Assembly: GCA_963575745.1 (NCBI GenBank)
Contig: CAUYUJ010021662.1
Location: forward strand, 87,444-114,943
DNA from: Prorocentrum cordatum
Lineage: Eukaryota > Sar > Dinophyceae > Prorocentrales > Prorocentraceae
DNA length: 27,500 nt
Direction: 5' to 3'
Below the pieces are notes generated by a model, which saw only the letters and a program-made list of their open reading frames with translations, did not search any database and was not told where the DNA came from. This document shows, piece after piece, positions 26,263 through 27,500 of this stretch. Every line of letters starts with the position of its first letter. Position 1 is the stretch's first letter. Position numbers and translations under genes: made by a program.

Positions 26263-26575
26263 AGCGTACACCCAAGAGTCGTCAACGATGTTGGAGTAAA
26301 TCTTCCCTCCAAGCTCCGTCTTCATGGGCCCCTGCAACGGTTCATTTTCATTGATGGAACTGCCTTGCTGGAAGACACCCGTTTGAAGACCCTGGTTCTC
26401 GGGTTTCCAACACCCCGGATCAACCTGACTGTTGCGTCTTGGCGAGCCTGAATCATACCAGGACGCCATTCCCAGGACTTCATCAACACAGCGAATGAAC
26501 GTAACTGTTGCGCCCGCATGCTCCTGAATCTTTCCCAAAGAACCATCGGGTACGTTGATGATGAGATGTTTAAAA
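26263..26575 (-). CDS. coding-like block, minus strand, possible KH-like fold
   Basis: Between the GGA tract and the 82-bp array the minus strand has an open frame with fully natural composition. It reads LIINVPDGSLGKIQEHAGAT, then VTFIRCVDEVLGMASWYDSG, QVDPGCWKPENQGLQTG and TELGGKIYSNIVDDSWVYA. The first 25 residues match the spacing of a KH-domain core (V-P-....-G-.-I-...-G-..-I-..-I), but EHAG stands where KH domains have G-K/R-G-G-like residues. That assignment is speculative. The frame runs upstream into the tandem array and downstream into the reversed GGA tract, so both ends are undefined. An overlapping minus frame is also open. No start codon is assigned. Confidence 0.35.
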
Positions 26576-27235
26576 CGAGTGGGCGCGGCGCTGAAGCAAG
26601 AGCCACAGTTTGAAAAGGCACCGTCCTCAATCCGTAAAACTCTTGCAACTTGTGCAGGGCGCAAAGGCGAGAGCAACATGTTGAGAACGACTCGCCCTCA
26701 ATCCGTGAAGCTCTTGCAGTTTTTGTTAACGAATGTGCGCGGCGCTAAGGCGAGAGCCATATTTTGAACACCACTCGCTCTTAATCTGTGCAACTCTTGC
26801 AATTTTCAAGACGGATGTGCGCGGCGCTCGGACGAGAACCATCTTTCGAAGACGGCCCGCCCTCAATCCGTTAAGCTCTGTCAAATGTTTAAAACGAATG
26901 TGCGCGGCGCTAGGGCGAGAGCCACATGAAAATCACTCGCCTTTAATCAGTGAAGAACTTGTAAATTTTGAAAACGAATATGCGCGGCGCTACGGCGAGA
27001 GCCACATCTTGGAATCGGCCCGCTCTCAATCCGTGAAACCCTGGCAATTTTTTCAAAGTCGAATATGCGCGGCGCTACGGCGAGAGCCACATGTTGAAAA
27101 CCACCCGCCCTAAATCCGTGAAGCTCTTGCATTTGTTTTAAACGAATGTGCGCCGCGCTTAGGCGAGAACCACATGTTGAAAACCACCCGCCCTCGTTCC
27201 GAGAAGCTGTTGCCATTTCTGAAGGTTCAGAGTCA
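26565..27235 (+). repeat. ~82-bp tandem repeat, eight units
   Basis: GCGCGGCGCT recurs at 26583, 26737, 26819, 26902, 26982 and 27067, with variants at about 26653 and 27150. Spacing is 80-85 bp. Each unit continues GGCGAGAGCCACAT, TTGAAAACCAC, CGCCCTCAATCCGTGAAGCT, CTTGCAATTTT and AAACGAAT. The minus strand gives a CGSRLSAAHIR-like peptide in several units, but the period is not constant modulo three. Confidence 0.9.
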
Positions 27236-27324
27236 TACGTGGCGAGGAAGTCTAAGACGAAACGCCCAGTCCGCCCTAAGAAATTGCCTCGGGGTGCGAC
27301 AGGGAGAATATGTTTATAAGGAAG

Positions 27325-27428
27325 GAATGGAGGAGGATGAGGCGGGGCAGGAGGAGGTGGAGGAGGAGTATGAGGAGGAGGAGTAGCCGCCGCCGCCGCC
27401 GCCGTTGTCGCCGCCGCCGCCGCCGCCC
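27325..27428 (+). repeat. GGA tract followed by CCG tract
   Basis: A short GGA/GAG tract (27325-27384) is followed after TAG by GCCGCCGCCGCCGCCGCCGT and more CCG to 27428. The window then ends in GC-rich unique sequence. Confidence 0.88.
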
Positions 27429-27500
27429 TGGCGTGCGCCCCCGCCCACAGGAGCCCCCCGTCGCGCTCCGCGCTGGCCGGGCAGGCCCCGCACCTGCTGC

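Overview
The window looks like a nuclear contig from a eukaryote with a large, GC-rich, repeat-filled genome. A dinoflagellate is my best guess. The grounds are the high GC content, very long trinucleotide tracts, many short inverted-repeat elements, isolated coding-like islands with G/C at third codon positions, and a TTGGGCCGTC-type minisatellite of a style I associate with dinoflagellates. That assignment is inference. I see no bacterial operon, no rRNA or tRNA, no CRISPR array and no gene I can name.

Layout. 1-5000: dispersed repeats, three short inverted-repeat elements, a 67-bp array, an acceptor-like 'TTTTTTTCAGG' array, a 115-bp array and a TTGGGCCGTC minisatellite. 5000-9500: a CTCGACACTGT array, CTC and GGA tracts, inverted-repeat elements, and a cluster of three elements (7518-8095) in or beside a coding-like frame. 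9500-12000: a possible C-terminal exon, a cruciform-type palindrome, GTC and polypyrimidine tracts. 12000-14118: the best plus-strand coding-like region, interrupted by an element that can be read as a precise GC-AG intron and then broken by several frame changes. 14200-18000: tandem repeats, a 0.5-kb GGA tract, palindromes and a TGGACAGACC-type element. 18770-21040: minus-strand coding-like blocks between members of one element family whose ends look like GT...AG introns. 21310-26270: about 5 kb mostly of triplet repeats (ATA, CTA, GGA, GAT). 26263-27235: a minus-strand coding-like block next to an ~82-bp tandem array.

The most interesting theme is at least five families of 140-175 bp inverted-repeat elements. 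Several have target duplications and sit in coding-like sequence at positions where removing them leaves a sensible frame. This is what introners (intron-generating DNA elements, known from some algae and dinoflagellates) would look like. No RNA evidence is available here, so that reading is a hypothesis. All coding calls are low to moderate confidence and rest on open frames, composition and G/C-rich third positions, not on recognised domains.
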